Shown here: positions 62,671 through 64,000 of the stretch, piece after piece
How the letters are laid out: every line of letters begins with the position of its first letter
Position numbering within the stretch: position 1 is the stretch's first letter
NCBI RefSeq assembly: GCF_024713975.1
Contig: NC_091106.1
Location: 12,503,001 to 12,567,000 of the forward strand
Direction of reading: 5' to 3'
From: Paralichthys olivaceus
Taxonomy: Eukaryota > Chordata > Actinopteri > Pleuronectiformes > Paralichthyidae
DNA: 64,000 nucleotides
Notes under the pieces: model-generated
Databases searched by the model: none
The model's input: the letters and a program-made list of their open reading frames with translations, nothing else
Told to the model about the DNA's origin: nothing
Made by a program: the position numbers and the translations under genes

Positions 62671-63172
62671 AAAGCTCATGGGAACCAGCTGGCACAGGGG
62701 GTCACAAGAACAATGCTAATCTGAGCTCCAGTCAAAGTGGAAGTACAGGAAATAATAAAGATGGCTGTTTTTCTTTGTGGGAACACTGAGCTGGGTTTTA
62801 TGTTTGGTGGGAGCACAGATCCAACAGCAGTTATTATCAAGAGCAAACTAAAGCTGATTTATTACATTGAAAAAGGTCCAAGTCAGAAAAAACAGGACCA
62901 GTTACAGCTCGAATAAATATTTGCAAAAGGAATTTTATACAAAAAGTGAATACATTAATAGCTATCAAAACAGGGATACACTTTTAGTAATAACATTAAT
63001 AAAAGACATCATACAAACTGTTGATATATGTTATTCTAAAAGCAGAAGCACATTGGTGCATGATATGGTTCTATTGAGTCTTTACTTTTACCCTTTACCT
63101 CTACATACACTACAGTATCTGTAAATGTTCCAAACAATCAGTGTTGCACACACACATGCATAAACACACACA

Positions 63173-63180
<8 letters not shown>

Positions 63181-63242
<62 letters not shown>
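63181..63242. repeat. (CA)n microsatellite abutting a stop codon
   Basis: Uninterrupted CA run of about 31 units, preceded by CTCTCTCT. On the minus strand it begins directly after the TAG stop of the gene at 63243, so it forms the start of that gene's 3' UTR. Confidence 0.95.
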
Positions 63243-63245
<3 letters not shown>

Positions 63246-63952
63246 TACTCCGTGAGTGGCGTGCACTGTGCCTTCCAGCTGATGTAGAATCATAGACCTC
63301 AGGGCGCTGTACCTGCAGAGGTGGGAAAACACACAATTTAAGACAGATTCACTGAAATACTCACATACAGGCACTCAAACACAAATACAAATATATACAT
63401 ATACATACATCAATTTATAATTATATACAAAATAATATAAATTGAGTGATAAAAGGACAACTACCCATTGCTTTGCATCTATTTCTTTAAAGGCTTGAGT
63501 GGCTAATTGTTTTTAACATTTTCATAAACTTAAATTTCTTTACGATAGATAAAATGTGTGTACATGACAGATTACAAAATATGCCTGTTTGTGAAAGAAA
63601 GAATTTTGAACTCACATGCTGCAAGCTCACACGCACACTGAGATCTCAGTCATATGATTTGAATGATTACACAATGGTGTAAACAGTGAGTGATGAATGA
63701 TTTACACAAACACTGTCCTCATTGAAGAGCAGCGACCTTGTTTTGATTATGTCACGCCAGTGGGACACACATATTGGCCTCACATAATGAAACAGAGAAG
63801 TCTCTCTTTCTAGACTGAGGCGAGTTTTGCGACTCTGAGTGACTCTTGACTTACTTTTTGGTCAGTTTGTTTATCTCCCGTTCCTCTTCCTCTTTGAGTT
63901 TCTCCACGAAGCTGTCTAAAACAGGGATCTCGAACTTTATGTACTGGGCAAC
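63243..63952 (-). CDS. C-terminal end of an unidentified gene (last two exons)
   Basis: Two exons join in phase: 63952-63855 (acceptor CTCCCCAG, donor GTAAGT) and 63312-63243 (acceptor CTCTGCAG), ending in TAG. The 55 visible residues begin [15 protein letters not shown] and end [10 protein letters not shown]. The middle ([17 protein letters not shown]) is highly charged and probably helical. The rest of the gene lies beyond position 64000. I do not recognise the family from this tail. KNDC1 (a Ras-GEF gene also at human 10q26.3) is one candidate from synteny alone. The gene call rests on good splice sites, matching phase and a clean stop. Confidence 0.65.
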
Positions 63953-64000
63953 CTGGGGAGAAAAGGTTCAATGATATCAGCTACACAACTCATTGATTAT

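Larger units (their letters stand above)
60701..63180. other. Intergenic region right of paox copy B
   Basis: No gene is supported. It holds CA-rich simple sequence (61090-61130), a TCCA run (61860-61875), a repeat tail (62355-62400), a 15-base poly-C (62509-62523) and a CA microsatellite. A 95-codon minus-strand frame at 61837-62124 reads as ordinary, low-bias protein, but has no recognised family or clear exon borders. Confidence 0.5.

Overview
The window is vertebrate nuclear DNA, almost certainly from a teleost fish, probably a percomorph-like species. The genes have many short exons with GT-AG introns, CA/TG microsatellites are abundant, several dispersed repeats look like common teleost ones, and the predicted proteins match vertebrate mitochondrial and peroxisomal enzymes. 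Coding sequences were rebuilt exon by exon from splice sites, reading phase and family similarity. All six complete genes keep an open frame from ATG to stop.

Layout. 122-2263 (-): fucose mutarotase (fuom, 6 exons). 5574-8771 (-): mitochondrial short-chain enoyl-CoA hydratase (echs1, 8 exons). 9997-42712: a 32.7-kb head-to-tail satellite of 80 units of 409 bp, each with a TTAGGG-rich segment, ending on its right side in a degenerate telomere-like tract. It fills half of the window. 44055-44534 (+): sprn (shadow of prion protein), a single coding exon. 45854-48795 (-): mtg1, a mitochondrial ribosome-assembly GTPase with 11 coding exons, one intron of which is a U12-type AT-AC intron. 50462-55344 and 55782-60029 (-): two complete tandem copies of paox (N1-acetylpolyamine oxidase) with the same 10-exon structure. 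The left copy ends in the peroxisomal signal SKL; the right copy does not. 60220-60700: a compound repeat with a perfect hairpin and a duplicated TATA/CRE module. 63243-63952 (-): the last two exons of an unidentified gene that continues beyond the window.

Context. The gene set fuom-echs1-paox-mtg1-sprn is the one found at human 10q26.3. As I recall the human order and strands, the block paox-mtg1-sprn is inverted here, and the satellite sits exactly between echs1 and that block, at the junction. The genes are housekeeping enzymes that do not form one pathway (fucose salvage, fatty-acid and valine oxidation, mitoribosome assembly, polyamine catabolism) plus a neural GPI-anchored protein, so they are linked by old synteny and not by an operon-like logic.

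The most notable items are the telomere-motif satellite with its higher-order block duplications, its position at the rearrangement junction, the AT-AC intron of mtg1, and the loss or gain of a peroxisomal targeting signal between the two paox copies.
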